From Sphingobium sp. WTD-1 (GTDB lineage: Bacteria; Pseudomonadota; Alphaproteobacteria; Sphingomonadales; Sphingomonadaceae), in NCBI RefSeq assembly GCF_030128825.1, contig NZ_CP119127.1:664001-728000 (forward strand): DNA of 64,000 nt, written 5' to 3'. Positions 1 to 9,302 of this stretch are shown here, piece by piece (the stretch's first letter is position 1; the number at the start of each line of letters is the position of its first letter). The position numbers and the translations under genes were made by a program. A model generated the notes under the pieces. That model ran no database searches. It worked only from the letters and a program-made list of their open reading frames with translations, and was not told the DNA's origin.

Positions 1-1
1 G

Positions 2-2083
2 ATGGTTTCTGCTGCCCTGCTGACCGGCGCTGCTGCGCCCGCCCCCGACGCGCCTGCCGACGATCCGTTCGTCTGGCTGGAGGACTGGACCGGGCCGCGC
101 GCAATGCAGTGGGTGGAGGCGGAGAACAAGGCGACCGTCGTCACGCTGCAGGGCGATCCGCGCTATGCCGGCTATTACAGGCAAGCGCTGGCGATCGCAT
201 CGGCCAAGGACCGGATCGCGATGCCGATGCTGATCCACGGCCGCATCTATAATTTCTGGCGCGATGCCGACCATCCGCAGGGCGTGTGGCGTTATACGTC
301 CGAGGCTGATTATGCATCGGCGTCGCCGAGCTGGACGACGGTGCTGGACCTGGATGCCTTGTCCAGAGCGGAAGGCAGGAAATGGGTGTGGAAGGGCGCC
401 ACCATCCTCGACCCCGAGGAACGGATCGCGCTGCTGGCGCTGTCGGACGGCGGCGAGGATGCTGTGCGGCTGCGCGAGTTCGACCTGGTCGACGGCCGGT
501 TCGTGCCGGGCGGGTTCGACATTCCCAATGCCAAGCAGAATGCCGAATGGCTGGACAAGGATAGGCTGCTGCTGTCGCGCGACTGGGGGGCGGAAAGCCT
601 GACCAAATCGGGCTACCCCTTCATCATCAAGACGCTGAAGCGCGGGCAGAAACTGGACGACGCACAGGAGCTGTTTCGCGGCGCGGCGAGCGACCAGCTG
701 ATGTCGATGCCCATCCTGCTGAGCGATGGCCAGGGCAATCGGGCGGCCTTCCTGTTTCGCGGCGTCACCTTCTTCGGCAACGAGACCTGGCTGCTGACGG
801 CGCAGGGGACGAAGCGGCTGGCGCTGCCGGCCAAAAGCCAGTTGCAGGGCATGGTCGACGGGCAGGTGCTGATCCAGACCAGCGAGGCGTGGCAGAGCGG
901 CGGCGTAACCGTGCCGGCGGGGGCGCTGGCGAGCGTGGCGCTGAAAGCGTTGCAGGAGGGCGGGGTGCTGGCGCCCGAGATTTTGTTCGCGCCGACGCCA
1001 CGCCAGTCGATCGACAGGGTGGTGGCGACGAAGAACCGGGTCGTGCTGAGCCTCAATGACAATGTGCGCGGGCGGGTGCGGGTCTATGCGCGCGGGGCAA
1101 AGGGATGGAGCGCGCAGCCGGTCGACCTGCCCGACAATGCGACGATCAGCACGGTCGCCGCATCCGACAAGAGCGACAAGGTCTATCTGAGCGTCGCGGG
1201 CTTCCTGGCGCCGACGACATTATGGACGATGGACGCGGCCGACCCGAAACCGGTGCAGGTGAAGGCGATGCCGGCGCGGTTCGATGCGGCGGGGCTGGTG
1301 GTCGAGCAGTTCGAGGCAGTGTCGAGCGACGGGACCAAGATTCCCTATTTCATCGTCCACAAGAAGGGGATGACGCCCGACGGCAGCACGCCGACGATCA
1401 TGACCGCCTATGGCGGCTTCGAGGTGCCGATGACGCCCAGCTATGCCGCGATCACCGGCAAGCTGTGGCTGGAGCGGGGCAATAGTTTCGTGCTGGCCAA
1501 TATCCGCGGCGGCGGCGAGTTCGGCCCGGCCTGGCATGAGGCGGGCCTCAAGACCAGGCGCCAGATCATCTATGATGATTTCGCGGCGGTGGCGCAGGAT
1601 ATATTCACGCGCAAGCTGTCGAGCCCGCAGAAGTTCGGCATCTATGGCGGATCCAATGGCGGGCTGCTGATGGGGGTGGAGTTCAACCAGCATCCCGAGT
1701 TGTGGAACGGGGTGGTGATCCAGGTGCCGCTGCTCGACATGATCCGATACGAGCAGATCGCGGCCGGTGCATCCTGGGTCGATGAATATGGCAGCGTGTC
1801 GGTGCCGGAGGAAAAGGCGTTCCTCGAGAAGATTTCGCCCTATGCCAATATCCGCAAGGGGGGGACCTATCCCACGCCCTATATCTGGACCACGACCAAG
1901 GACGACCGGGTCGGGCCGCAGCATGCGCGCAAGTTCGCCGCGCGGCTGAAGGATCATGGCCTGCCCTATCTCTTCTACGAGGATACCGCCGGCGGCCATT
2001 CGGGCGACGCCGATATCGAGCAGGGCGCCCGGTTGCAGGCGATGCAGATGGTCTATTTCAGCCAAAGGCTGGAGGGGAAATAG
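2..2083 (+). CDS. Prolyl oligopeptidase family serine peptidase (S9), probably 5'-truncated by the window edge
   Basis: Serine peptidase that cleaves short peptides, usually after proline. The N-terminal part (about residues 20-400) has the pattern of the seven-bladed propeller of family S9A and the C-terminal part (about 430-690) is an alpha/beta hydrolase. The catalytic triad can be read: Ser551 in YGGSNGG, Asp635 in KDDRVGP and His666 in GGHSG. The first ATG at base 2 opens directly into a short hydrophobic, alanine-rich stretch followed by APAPDAPADDPF, which looks like the tail of a signal peptide, so the true start probably lies before the window and the enzyme is probably periplasmic. 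It ends 20 bases before a hairpin at 2103-2123 that could terminate it. The family is clear; the substrate is not known. Confidence 0.9.
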   Translation: MVSAALLTGAAAPAPDAPADDPFVWLEDWTGPRAMQWVEAENKATVVTLQGDPRYAGYYRQALAIASAKDRIAMPMLIHGRIYNFWRDADHPQGVWRYTSEADYASASPSWTTVLDLDALSRAEGRKWVWKGATILDPEERIALLALSDGGEDAVRLREFDLVDGRFVPGGFDIPNAKQNAEWLDKDRLLLSRDWGAESLTKSGYPFIIKTLKRGQKLDDAQELFRGAASDQLMSMPILLSDGQGNRAAFLFRGVTFFGNETWLLTAQGTKRLALPAKSQLQGMVDGQVLIQTSEAWQSGGVTVPAGALASVALKALQEGGVLAPEILFAPTPRQSIDRVVATKNRVVLSLNDNVRGRVRVYARGAKGWSAQPVDLPDNATISTVAASDKSDKVYLSVAGFLAPTTLWTMDAADPKPVQVKAMPARFDAAGLVVEQFEAVSSDGTKIPYFIVHKKGMTPDGSTPTIMTAYGGFEVPMTPSYAAITGKLWLERGNSFVLANIRGGGEFGPAWHEAGLKTRRQIIYDDFAAVAQDIFTRKLSSPQKFGIYGGSNGGLLMGVEFNQHPELWNGVVIQVPLLDMIRYEQIAAGASWVDEYGSVSVPEEKAFLEKISPYANIRKGGTYPTPYIWTTTKDDRVGPQHARKFAARLKDHGLPYLFYEDTAGGHSGDADIEQGARLQAMQMVYFSQRLEGK

Positions 2084-2102
2084 GGGTGCAAAAGGAAGCG
2101 GG

Positions 2103-2123
2103 ATCCCGGATCAAGTCCGGGAT
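2103..2123. repeat. Short palindromic extragenic repeat, possible terminator
   Basis: Perfect hairpin ATCCCGGA-TCAAG-TCCGGGAT followed by GACGTCG. This is the common sphingomonad extragenic repeat form and lies just after the peptidase stop codon. There is no T-run, so intrinsic termination is only possible, not shown. Confidence 0.55.
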
Positions 2124-2237
2124 GACGTCGTTCAATGAGGGGATAGCCGGGGCTTACGCGAACGGAAATTGCGAGAATCTTTGGCCAAGCGACAGTTTCG
2201 CATTGCATTGCAGCAAAGCGTGGTTTCTGATCGCATC

Positions 2238-5200
2238 ATGCTCAAGGCCGCGCTGCACCACCTGACCGCCTATCGCTACAACCGCCCGATCCGTCTGGGT
2301 CCGCAAGTGATAAGATTGCGGCCCGCGCCGCACAGTCGCACCAAGATCCCCAATTATGCGCTGAAGATCGAGCCGGCGAACCATTTCCTCAACTGGCAGC
2401 AAGACCCGCACGGCAACTGGCTGGCACGGATCGTCTTTCCCGATCCGGTCGACCATTTCAGTATCGAGGTCGACCTGCTGGCCGATCTGGATATCATCAA
2501 CCCGTTCGACTTCTTCGTCGAACCCTATGCGGAAAATTACCCCTTCACCTATGACGAGCAGCTGGAGACCGATCTGGCCGCTTATTATGACGTCGAGGCG
2601 CAGGGGCCGCTGTTCGAGGCGCTGGTCGCGCAGCATGCGTCGTTCGAGGGACGGACGATCGATTTCCTCGTCGATGTGAACAGCAAGCTGCAACAGCGCA
2701 TCGGCTACGTCATCCGCATGGAAACCGGGGTGCAGACGCCCGAGGAGACGCTGGACATCGGCACCGGATCGTGCCGCGATTCCGCCTGGCTGCTGGTGCA
2801 GCTGCTGCGACGCCTCGGCTTTGCCGCCCGCTTCGTGTCGGGCTATTCGATTCAACTTGTTGCCGATGTAGAGCCGATCGAAGGGCCCAAGGGCGTCACC
2901 CAGGATGTGGTCGACCTGCATGCCTGGGCCGAGGCCTATGTGCCCGGCGCCGGCTGGATCGCGCTTGATGCGACCAGCGGCATGTTTGCGGGCGAGGGCC
3001 ATATCCCGCTCTGCGCCACGCCCCATTATCGGTCCGCCGCGCCGATCAGCGGCATGGCCGAACCGGCCGAGGTCGATTTCAATTTTGCGATGAATGTCAG
3101 CCGCATTGCCGAAGCGGTGCGGATCACCAAGCCCTTTACCGAGGGGCGCTGGGCGTCGCTGATGGCGCTGGGCGAACAGGTGGACGCCGACCTGATCGCG
3201 CAGGATGTGCGGCTGACCACCGGCGGCGAGCCGACCTTCGTCGCGGTCGACGACCCGCAGGCCGGCGAATGGAATGGTGATGCGGTGGGGCCGACCAAGG
3301 CGGGCTATGCCGACCGACTGATCCGGCGGCTGCGCGACCGCTTTGCGCCGGGCGCGCTGCTGCACCATGGCCAGGGCAAATGGTATCCGGGCGAAAGCCT
3401 GCCGCGCTGGGGCTATTCGATCTACTGGCGAGCGGACGGCGTACCGATCTGGCGCGATGCCGGGCTGATCGCGGGCGAGCCGGAGGCGGGCGATACGACC
3501 ATTACCGCCGAGGATGCCGGCCGCTTCCTGACCGCCATGGCGGACGGGCTGGGGGTCGAGACGGACTTCGTCCAGCCGGTGTTCGAGGATGCACTGGCCT
3601 GGTCGGTGAAGGAGGCGGAACTCCCCGCCAATACCGAGCCGGGCGACCCCAAGTTCGACAATCCCGAGGAGCGCAGCCGGATGGTGCGCGCGTTCGAGGG
3701 CGGCCTTTCCAAGACGGTGGGCTATGTGCTGCCGATCCAGCGCTGGCAGACGCAGGCGAGCGCGCCGCGCTGGCAGAGCGAGGTGTGGAAGGTGCGGCGC
3801 AAGGCGCTGTTCGCGGTGCCGGGGGATTCCGCACTGGGATACCGCCTGCCGCTGGGCACCCTGCCCTATGTGCCGCCGTCCGATTTCCCCTATATCCACC
3901 CGCAGGATACGAGCGAACCGCGCGAACCGCTGGCCGATTATCGTGCCGAGGCGGAAGCCCCGGCAGAACGGTTCGAGCGGTCCGAGGTGACTCAGGCCGA
4001 GCATCAGGACCGACATGAACAGGTGTTCATCGAAGGGGCGGTGCGCACCGCTGTCACGGTGGAGCCGCGCGGCAATTTCCTGTCCGTCTTCATTCCGCCG
4101 GTGAAGACGCTGGACGATTATCTGGAGTTGATTGCGCAGGTCGAGAAGGTGGCCGAGGCGACCCGCATCCCGGTGCGGATCGAGGGCTATGCGCCGCCGT
4201 CCGACCCGCGCGTCAACGTGCTGAAGGTGACGCCCGACCCCGGCGTGGTCGAGGTGAATATCCAGCCGGCGACAAGCTGGGCGGAAACGGTGGCGATCAC
4301 CCAGGGCGTCTATGAGGATGCCCGCGAGGTGAAGATGACCGCCGACAAGTTCATGGTCGATGGCCGGTCGGTCGGCACCGGCGGCGGCAATCATCTGGTG
4401 CTGGGCGGGGCGAGCGTCAACGACAGCCCGTTCATCCGCCGGCCGGACTTGCTCAAGAGCTTCGTCCTCTACTGGCAGCGGCACCCCGCGCTCTCCTATC
4501 TGTTTTCCGGCATGTTCATCGGCCCGACCAGCCAGGCGCCGCGCATCGACGAGGCGCGGCACGACAGCCTGTATGAACTGGAGATCGCGCTGGCGCAGGT
4601 GCCCAATCCGGTGCGCGACGGCGCGGACAAGCTGCCGCCGCCCTGGCTGGTCGACCGGCTGTTCCGCAACCTGCTGGTCGACGTGACCGGCAACACCCAC
4701 CGCACCGAAATCTGCATCGACAAGCTGTTCTCGCCCGATGGGCCGACCGGGCGCCTGGGCCTCGTCGAGTTTCGCGGGTTCGAGATGCCGCCAGACCCGC
4801 AGATGAGCCTGGCCCAGCAATTGCTGCTGCGCGCGCTGACCGCCTGGTTCTGGCGCGAGCCGCAGCAGGGCAATCTGGTGCGCTGGGGCACGGCGCTGCA
4901 CGACCGTTTCTTCCTGGGCCATTTCGTCTGGGCCGATTTCCTGGAGGTGCTGAACGACCTGCGCCAGGCGGGCTATGATTTCGATCCCAACTGGTTCGAG
5001 GCGCAGCGCCAGTTCCGCTTCCCGGTGCATGGCAGCGTGGAGGCCGGCGGCGTCGGGCTGGAAATCAGCCATGCGCTGGAGCCGTGGAACGTGCTGGGTG
5101 AAACCGGCGCGATCGGCGGCACCGTGCGCTATGTCGACAGTTCGACCGAGCGGTTGCAGGTGCGCGCGTCGGGCCTGGTCGCCGGGCGCCATATCGTCAG

Positions 5201-5570
5201 CTGCAACGGCCGGCGGGTGCCGATGACGCCGACCGGCGTGCCGGGCGAGGCGGTGGGCGGCGTGCGGTACAAGGCATGGGCGCCGGCCAATTGCCTGCAC
5301 CCGAATCTGCCCGCCAATGCGCCGCTGACCTTCGATGTCTTCGACAGCTGGAGCGGCCGGTCGCTGGGCGGCTGCGTCTATCATGTCGCCCATCCGGGCG
5401 GGCGCAATTATGACGATGTGCCGATCAACAGCTATGAGGCGGAGGCGCGGCGCAAGGCGCGGTTCCAGGATCATGGCCATACGCCCGGCCCGGTCGACAT
5501 GCCGCCGGCCGAACCCCCGAGCGAATTTCCGATGACGCTGGACCTTCGGTTCAGGCATCCCGAATATTAG
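2238..5570 (+). CDS. Large transglutaminase-like protein with C-terminal DUF2126 region (COG4196)
   Basis: First gene of a four-gene operon. Residues 1 to about 300 form a bacterial transglutaminase-like cysteine-protease fold: Cys179 ([10 protein letters not shown]), His228 ([10 protein letters not shown]) and Asp244 (IALDATSGM) form a complete triad. The remaining ~800 residues match the DUF2126 region that normally follows in this family. At 1110 aa the protein has full family length. I chose ATG 2238 ([17 protein letters not shown]), which begins at the usual family N-terminus; the reading frame stays open to a TTG at 2169 but that extension has no family character. The next gene starts 4 bases after the stop. 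Family members occur with circularly permuted ATP-grasp and alpha-E proteins in a predicted peptide-ligation or modification system; the substrate is unknown. No signal peptide is seen, so it is probably cytoplasmic. Confidence 0.85.
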   Translation: MLKAALHHLTAYRYNRPIRLGPQVIRLRPAPHSRTKIPNYALKIEPANHFLNWQQDPHGNWLARIVFPDPVDHFSIEVDLLADLDIINPFDFFVEPYAENYPFTYDEQLETDLAAYYDVEAQGPLFEALVAQHASFEGRTIDFLVDVNSKLQQRIGYVIRMETGVQTPEETLDIGTGSCRDSAWLLVQLLRRLGFAARFVSGYSIQLVADVEPIEGPKGVTQDVVDLHAWAEAYVPGAGWIALDATSGMFAGEGHIPLCATPHYRSAAPISGMAEPAEVDFNFAMNVSRIAEAVRITKPFTEGRWASLMALGEQVDADLIAQDVRLTTGGEPTFVAVDDPQAGEWNGDAVGPTKAGYADRLIRRLRDRFAPGALLHHGQGKWYPGESLPRWGYSIYWRADGVPIWRDAGLIAGEPEAGDTTITAEDAGRFLTAMADGLGVETDFVQPVFEDALAWSVKEAELPANTEPGDPKFDNPEERSRMVRAFEGGLSKTVGYVLPIQRWQTQASAPRWQSEVWKVRRKALFAVPGDSALGYRLPLGTLPYVPPSDFPYIHPQDTSEPREPLADYRAEAEAPAERFERSEVTQAEHQDRHEQVFIEGAVRTAVTVEPRGNFLSVFIPPVKTLDDYLELIAQVEKVAEATRIPVRIEGYAPPSDPRVNVLKVTPDPGVVEVNIQPATSWAETVAITQGVYEDAREVKMTADKFMVDGRSVGTGGGNHLVLGGASVNDSPFIRRPDLLKSFVLYWQRHPALSYLFSGMFIGPTSQAPRIDEARHDSLYELEIALAQVPNPVRDGADKLPPPWLVDRLFRNLLVDVTGNTHRTEICIDKLFSPDGPTGRLGLVEFRGFEMPPDPQMSLAQQLLLRALTAWFWREPQQGNLVRWGTALHDRFFLGHFVWADFLEVLNDLRQAGYDFDPNWFEAQRQFRFPVHGSVEAGGVGLEISHALEPWNVLGETGAIGGTVRYVDSSTERLQVRASGLVAGRHIVSCNGRRVPMTPTGVPGEAVGGVRYKAWAPANCLHPNLPANAPLTFDVFDSWSGRSLGGCVYHVAHPGGRNYDDVPINSYEAEARRKARFQDHGHTPGPVDMPPAEPPSEFPMTLDLRFRHPEY

Positions 5571-5573
5571 ACG

Positions 5574-8057
5574 ATGACCGACTCGCCTGTCCTGCCGGGT
5601 CTCGAAGCGTCCGGCTGGGCCGGCGACTATCTGGCGCGCGCGTCGGGCGGCGACCTGTTCGCCGGGGCGCCCGCGGAGATGGCGCCCCGCTGGCGGGCGA
5701 TGCTGGATCGCCTGTCGGAACAGGGACAGGGCGATCCCGCGACGCTAGCCGGCAATGTCGAGCGACAGGCGCAGGATCTGGGCCTGGCGTTCCGCCTGAC
5801 CGGCGACGAGCAGGAGCGGCCCTGGCCGCTGAGCCCGATCCCGATGCTGATCGGCGCGGGCGAATGGACCCGGATCGAGCAGGGGCTGATGCAGCGGGCC
5901 GAGCTGCTGGAGCGGGTGATCAGCGACATCTACAGCGGCCAGAGCCTGGTGCGCGAGGGCAAGCTGCCCGCCACGGTGGTGACCGGCAGCCCGCATTATT
6001 GGCGGGTGATGACCGGCGCGGCGCCACCGCGCGGCCATTATCTCCATTTCTATGCAGCGGACCTCGGGCGCGGGCCGGACGGCGAATGGCGGGTGCTGGC
6101 CGACCGGGTGCGCACGCCCGTGGGCGTCGGCTATGCGCTGGAGAACAGGCTGGCGCTGTCGCGCGCGACCGGCGACCTGCTCGGCGCGATGAACACGAGG
6201 CGGCTGGCGCCCTTCTTCGCCGATCTGCGCCGGGGCCTGGCGGTCGATTGCCAGCGCGCCGATCCGCGCATCGGCCTGCTGACGCCGGGCCGGTTCAACC
6301 AGAGCTATGCCGAACAGGCGCATCTGGCCCGTTATCTGGGCCTGATGCTGGTCGAGGGCGATGACCTGATCGTCAGCGACGGCCGCCTGTTCGTGCGCAC
6401 GATCGAGGGGCTGAAGCGGATCGACGGGCTGTGGCGCTGGATGGACAGCCGCTTCCTCGACCCGCTGGCGTTCGACGGGGAATCGCGGATCGGCGTGCCC
6501 GACCTTTATGATGCCTGCGCGCGCGGCGGGCTGATGGTCAGCAACTGGCCCGGCGCGGGCGTGATCGAGGCGCGGGCCTTTGCCGCCTTCCTGCCGCAAC
6601 TGGCCAAGGCGCTGCTGGGCACCGAATTGCTGCTGCCCAATATCGCCACCTGGTGGTGCGGGCAGGAGCGCGAGCGCGGCCATGTGACCGGCCATCTGGA
6701 CGAATTGCTGGTGGCATCGGCGTTCGACCGCGATGCGGCGGGGCTTGGCTCGGCCCGGTCGGTGCAGGGGTCGACGCTGGACGCGGACCAGCGCGCGACC
6801 TTGCTGGAGACGATGGCGCGGCGCCCGATGGACTATGTCGGGCAGGAGGTGGTGAAATTGTCCACCACCCCGGCGATCGTCGGCGGGCGCCTCACCCCCC
6901 TGCCCTTCACCCTGCGCGTGTTCGTGGCGCGCGATGGGCTGGGGCAATGGCGGATCATGCCGGGCGCCTTTGCGCGGCTGGCCGCCCATGGCGATATCCG
7001 CGCGGCGCTGATGGGCGAAGGCGACATGTCGGCCGACATGTGCGTGATCGACAGCCAGCCGGTGCCGCCCGATACGCTGTTGGGCGACGGTGGCGCGCCG
7101 GCGATCCGGCGGATCGGAGGGCTGTTGCCGACCAAGGCGGCGGACAATCTCTACTGGCTGGGCCGCTATATCGAGCGGACCGAAATGACGCTGCGGGTGA
7201 TCCGCGCGGTGGTGGGCGAATCGATCGAGGTCGATATGGGGCCGTCGTCGGATTCGCCGACCATGGCGCGGCTGGCGGGGCAGCTTGCCCTATGGGGGGC
7301 CACTGGAAACGCGGCGCAGCCGGTCGGCGCGCTATGCGCGCAGGCGCTGGGCGATGCGCGCCAGCCCGGCAGCGTGCGCGCGCTGATGGGCGTGGTCGCC
7401 AATATCGGCGAGGGGCTGCGTGATCGGCTGGCAACCGATTTCTGGCGACTGGTGCGCCTGCCCCTGCCCGCGTTCGACGGAGCGGTGACCGAAACGCTGC
7501 TGGATGCGGCATCGCGCATGATCGAGCGGATTTCGGCGCTGTCGGGCCTGGCGGCGGAGAATATGGCACGCACCGAGGGGTGGCGCTTCCACGACATGGG
7601 GCGGCGAATCGAGCGGGCGATCACCGGATGCCGGCTGACCTTGCTGCTGGGCAGCGACTGGGCGTCGGCCGACGACCTGACCGTGCTGCTCGACCTGCAT
7701 GACAGCCAGATCAGCTATCGCAACCGCTATTTGACCGGCCCGTCGTTGCCGCCGGTGCGCGATCTGGTGGCGCTGGAGCCGCAAAATCCGCGCTCGATCG
7801 CCTATCAGGCGCAGCGCATCGCCGAGCATGTCGCCGCTTTGCCGACGCTGCGTGGCGATGGCATGCCGGAGGAACCGCAGCGACTGGCCGGCGCGCTGGC
7901 GGCGACGCTGGCGCCGCTGACCGGCGACATGCTGACCATGGCGGCGCTGACCGATATCGAAAGCCGGCTGCTCGCCTTGTCCGACGCGATCGGCCAGCGC
8001 TATTTCCTGCAGGTCCGCAAGACGGAAAAGGTCGAGGGCGCAGAGCTGCTGTCATGA
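5574..8057 (+). CDS. Fused circularly permuted ATP-grasp / alpha-E domain protein
   Basis: 827 aa fusion of two proteins that are often separate. Residues ~1-510 are the circularly permuted ATP-grasp module (COG2308/DUF404-407 type; segments such as RVRTPVGVGYALENRLALSR, GLLTPGRFNQSYAEQ, MSNWPGAG-like, and GRLTPLPFTLRVFVA). Residues ~517-827 are an alpha-E domain (COG2307), starting at LLPTKAADNLYWLGRYIERTEM. ATP-grasp enzymes form amide or peptide bonds using ATP; the alpha-E partner is an all-helical domain of unknown function. The ATG at 5574 lies 4 bases after the preceding stop, and the stop overlaps the start of the next gene (ATGA at 8054), so the genes are probably translated together. 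The activity is inferred from the family; neither substrate nor product is known. Confidence 0.85.
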   Translation: MTDSPVLPGLEASGWAGDYLARASGGDLFAGAPAEMAPRWRAMLDRLSEQGQGDPATLAGNVERQAQDLGLAFRLTGDEQERPWPLSPIPMLIGAGEWTRIEQGLMQRAELLERVISDIYSGQSLVREGKLPATVVTGSPHYWRVMTGAAPPRGHYLHFYAADLGRGPDGEWRVLADRVRTPVGVGYALENRLALSRATGDLLGAMNTRRLAPFFADLRRGLAVDCQRADPRIGLLTPGRFNQSYAEQAHLARYLGLMLVEGDDLIVSDGRLFVRTIEGLKRIDGLWRWMDSRFLDPLAFDGESRIGVPDLYDACARGGLMVSNWPGAGVIEARAFAAFLPQLAKALLGTELLLPNIATWWCGQERERGHVTGHLDELLVASAFDRDAAGLGSARSVQGSTLDADQRATLLETMARRPMDYVGQEVVKLSTTPAIVGGRLTPLPFTLRVFVARDGLGQWRIMPGAFARLAAHGDIRAALMGEGDMSADMCVIDSQPVPPDTLLGDGGAPAIRRIGGLLPTKAADNLYWLGRYIERTEMTLRVIRAVVGESIEVDMGPSSDSPTMARLAGQLALWGATGNAAQPVGALCAQALGDARQPGSVRALMGVVANIGEGLRDRLATDFWRLVRLPLPAFDGAVTETLLDAASRMIERISALSGLAAENMARTEGWRFHDMGRRIERAITGCRLTLLLGSDWASADDLTVLLDLHDSQISYRNRYLTGPSLPPVRDLVALEPQNPRSIAYQAQRIAEHVAALPTLRGDGMPEEPQRLAGALAATLAPLTGDMLTMAALTDIESRLLALSDAIGQRYFLQVRKTEKVEGAELLS

Positions 8058-8959
8058 TCTACCATGTCCGGCACAGAAGCATATTGCGCTATGGCGCGCC
8101 GGTGCGGGTCGCCCGCTTCAATGTGCGACTGCGGCCGATGGCCTGGGCCGGGCAATGGACCGCCGACTATGCCTTGAGCGTCGATCCCGCGCCGCTGTCG
8201 ATCGAGGCGCGGCCGGGCGCCTGGCCGGTGCATGTCGAGCGGCTGGTGATCGACCAGCCATTGCGGCAATTGACGATCGAGAGCCGCTTCCGCGCCGGGG
8301 TGGCGGGCGGCGCGCCGATCCTGCCGCAGGCAGACGACCCCAGCATCGCCATGGTAGCGCGCGCGGCCCTGGCCGATCGCGACATCAGCGCCTCTGCCCC
8401 CGCGCAATTCCTCTATGCCTCGCCCCGCGCGCCGATGCTGGACGCGATCGGCAGCTGGGCGGGCGCGATGCTGGCGCCCGATCGGCCGGTCGTCGCGGCT
8501 GCATGGGAACTGGCGCAGCGGATCAAGGCGGACTTCGCCTATGATCCCAGCGCCACCGATGCCGGCACGCCGGTGGCCGACGCCTTTGCCGCGCGCCATG
8601 GCGTGTGCCAGGATTTCGCCCATGTGATGGTGGTGGCGCTGCGCCTCGTCGGCCTGCCCGCCGCCTATGTCAGCGGATACCTCCGCACCTATCCGCCGCC
8701 GGGCATGCCCCGGCTGGTCGGCGCCGACGCCATGCATGCCTGGGTGATGCTGTGGTGCGGGCCGACGCGTGGGTGGATCGGCTTCGACCCCACCAATGGC
8801 GTCATCACTGGCGAGGATCATCTGTTCATCGCCATGGGCCGCGACTATGCCGATGTCGCGCCGATGGACGGGCTGTTCGTCGGCGGATCGGGCCAGAGCA
8901 TCAGCGTCGCCGTCGATGTCGTACCCGAAGACGAGACCGCAAAAGAGGAAGTCGCATGA
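8054..8959 (+). CDS. Transglutaminase-like cysteine peptidase/ligase family protein
   Basis: 301 aa protein with an N-terminal beta-rich 'bacterial transglutaminase-like N-terminal' region (YHVRHRSILRYGAPVRVAR) and a C-terminal transglutaminase core. The triad is complete: Cys185 (HGVCQDFAHVM), His228 (DAMHAWVMLWC) and Asp245 (WIGFDPTNGV). It overlaps the preceding ATP-grasp/alpha-E gene by ATGA and the next small gene again by ATGA. It is a second, smaller transglutaminase in the same operon as the DUF2126 protein, which is the typical arrangement of this system. Whether it cleaves, ligates or deamidates peptides cannot be told from sequence. Confidence 0.85.
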   Translation: MIYHVRHRSILRYGAPVRVARFNVRLRPMAWAGQWTADYALSVDPAPLSIEARPGAWPVHVERLVIDQPLRQLTIESRFRAGVAGGAPILPQADDPSIAMVARAALADRDISASAPAQFLYASPRAPMLDAIGSWAGAMLAPDRPVVAAAWELAQRIKADFAYDPSATDAGTPVADAFAARHGVCQDFAHVMVVALRLVGLPAAYVSGYLRTYPPPGMPRLVGADAMHAWVMLWCGPTRGWIGFDPTNGVITGEDHLFIAMGRDYADVAPMDGLFVGGSGQSISVAVDVVPEDETAKEEVA

Positions 8960-9144
8960 TCGCCGCCATCATCCTGGTCCTGGCCGGCCTTTACTGCCTG
9001 GCGCGCGGCGTCATGGATTTGCGCGCGAAGCGCTGGGTGTGGGGCGTGCTGGGGATCGTCGCGGGGATCGCGATCATGGCGGCACCGATCCCGACCGAAA
9101 CACGCGCAATCAGTATTGATCTGCCGGCGGCGCAGGGCCGATAG
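8956..9144 (+). CDS. Small two-helix membrane protein at the end of the transglutaminase operon
   Basis: 62 aa protein, start ATG 8956 overlapping the previous stop (ATGA). It has two hydrophobic stretches (residues ~2-18 and ~28-44) separated by a short basic loop (DLRAKRW), so it is probably an inner-membrane hairpin, followed by a short polar tail. No family recognised. The tight translational coupling to the transglutaminase gene argues that it is expressed and belongs to the same system, perhaps as a membrane anchor, which is inference only. Confidence 0.6.
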   Translation: MIAAIILVLAGLYCLARGVMDLRAKRWVWGVLGIVAGIAIMAAPIPTETRAISIDLPAAQGR

Positions 9145-9160
9145 GGCACAGCTCAAATCC

Positions 9161-9284
9161 ATCCTCCCCTGCAAGGGGAGGTGGCAGCGCGCAGCGCTGA
9201 CGGAGGGGTATCCCCCTATCGAGAGCGTGACACCCCTCCACCATTTGCGATGCAAATGGTCCCCCTCCCCTTACAGGGGAGGAT
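9161..9284. repeat. Complex extragenic inverted repeat between convergent genes
   Basis: Outer arms ATCCTCCCCTG (9161-9171) and CAGGGGAGGAT (9274-9284) are perfect inverted copies. Inside are separate hairpins CCTCCCC..GGGGAGG at each side and CCATTTGC-GAT-GCAAATGG at 9241-9259. It lies between the convergent transglutaminase operon and the P450 gene and could terminate both. The form is that of a dispersed sphingomonad repeat. Confidence 0.7.
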
Positions 9285-9302
9285 CAGTCAGCGATACGTT
9301 TC

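Noticed and set aside
2154..5558. 1134-codon open frame on the minus strand
   Set aside because: Exact shadow of the DUF2126 transglutaminase gene. Its translation is rich in His, Arg, Gly and Ala without any domain, as expected from the antisense of a GC-rich gene.
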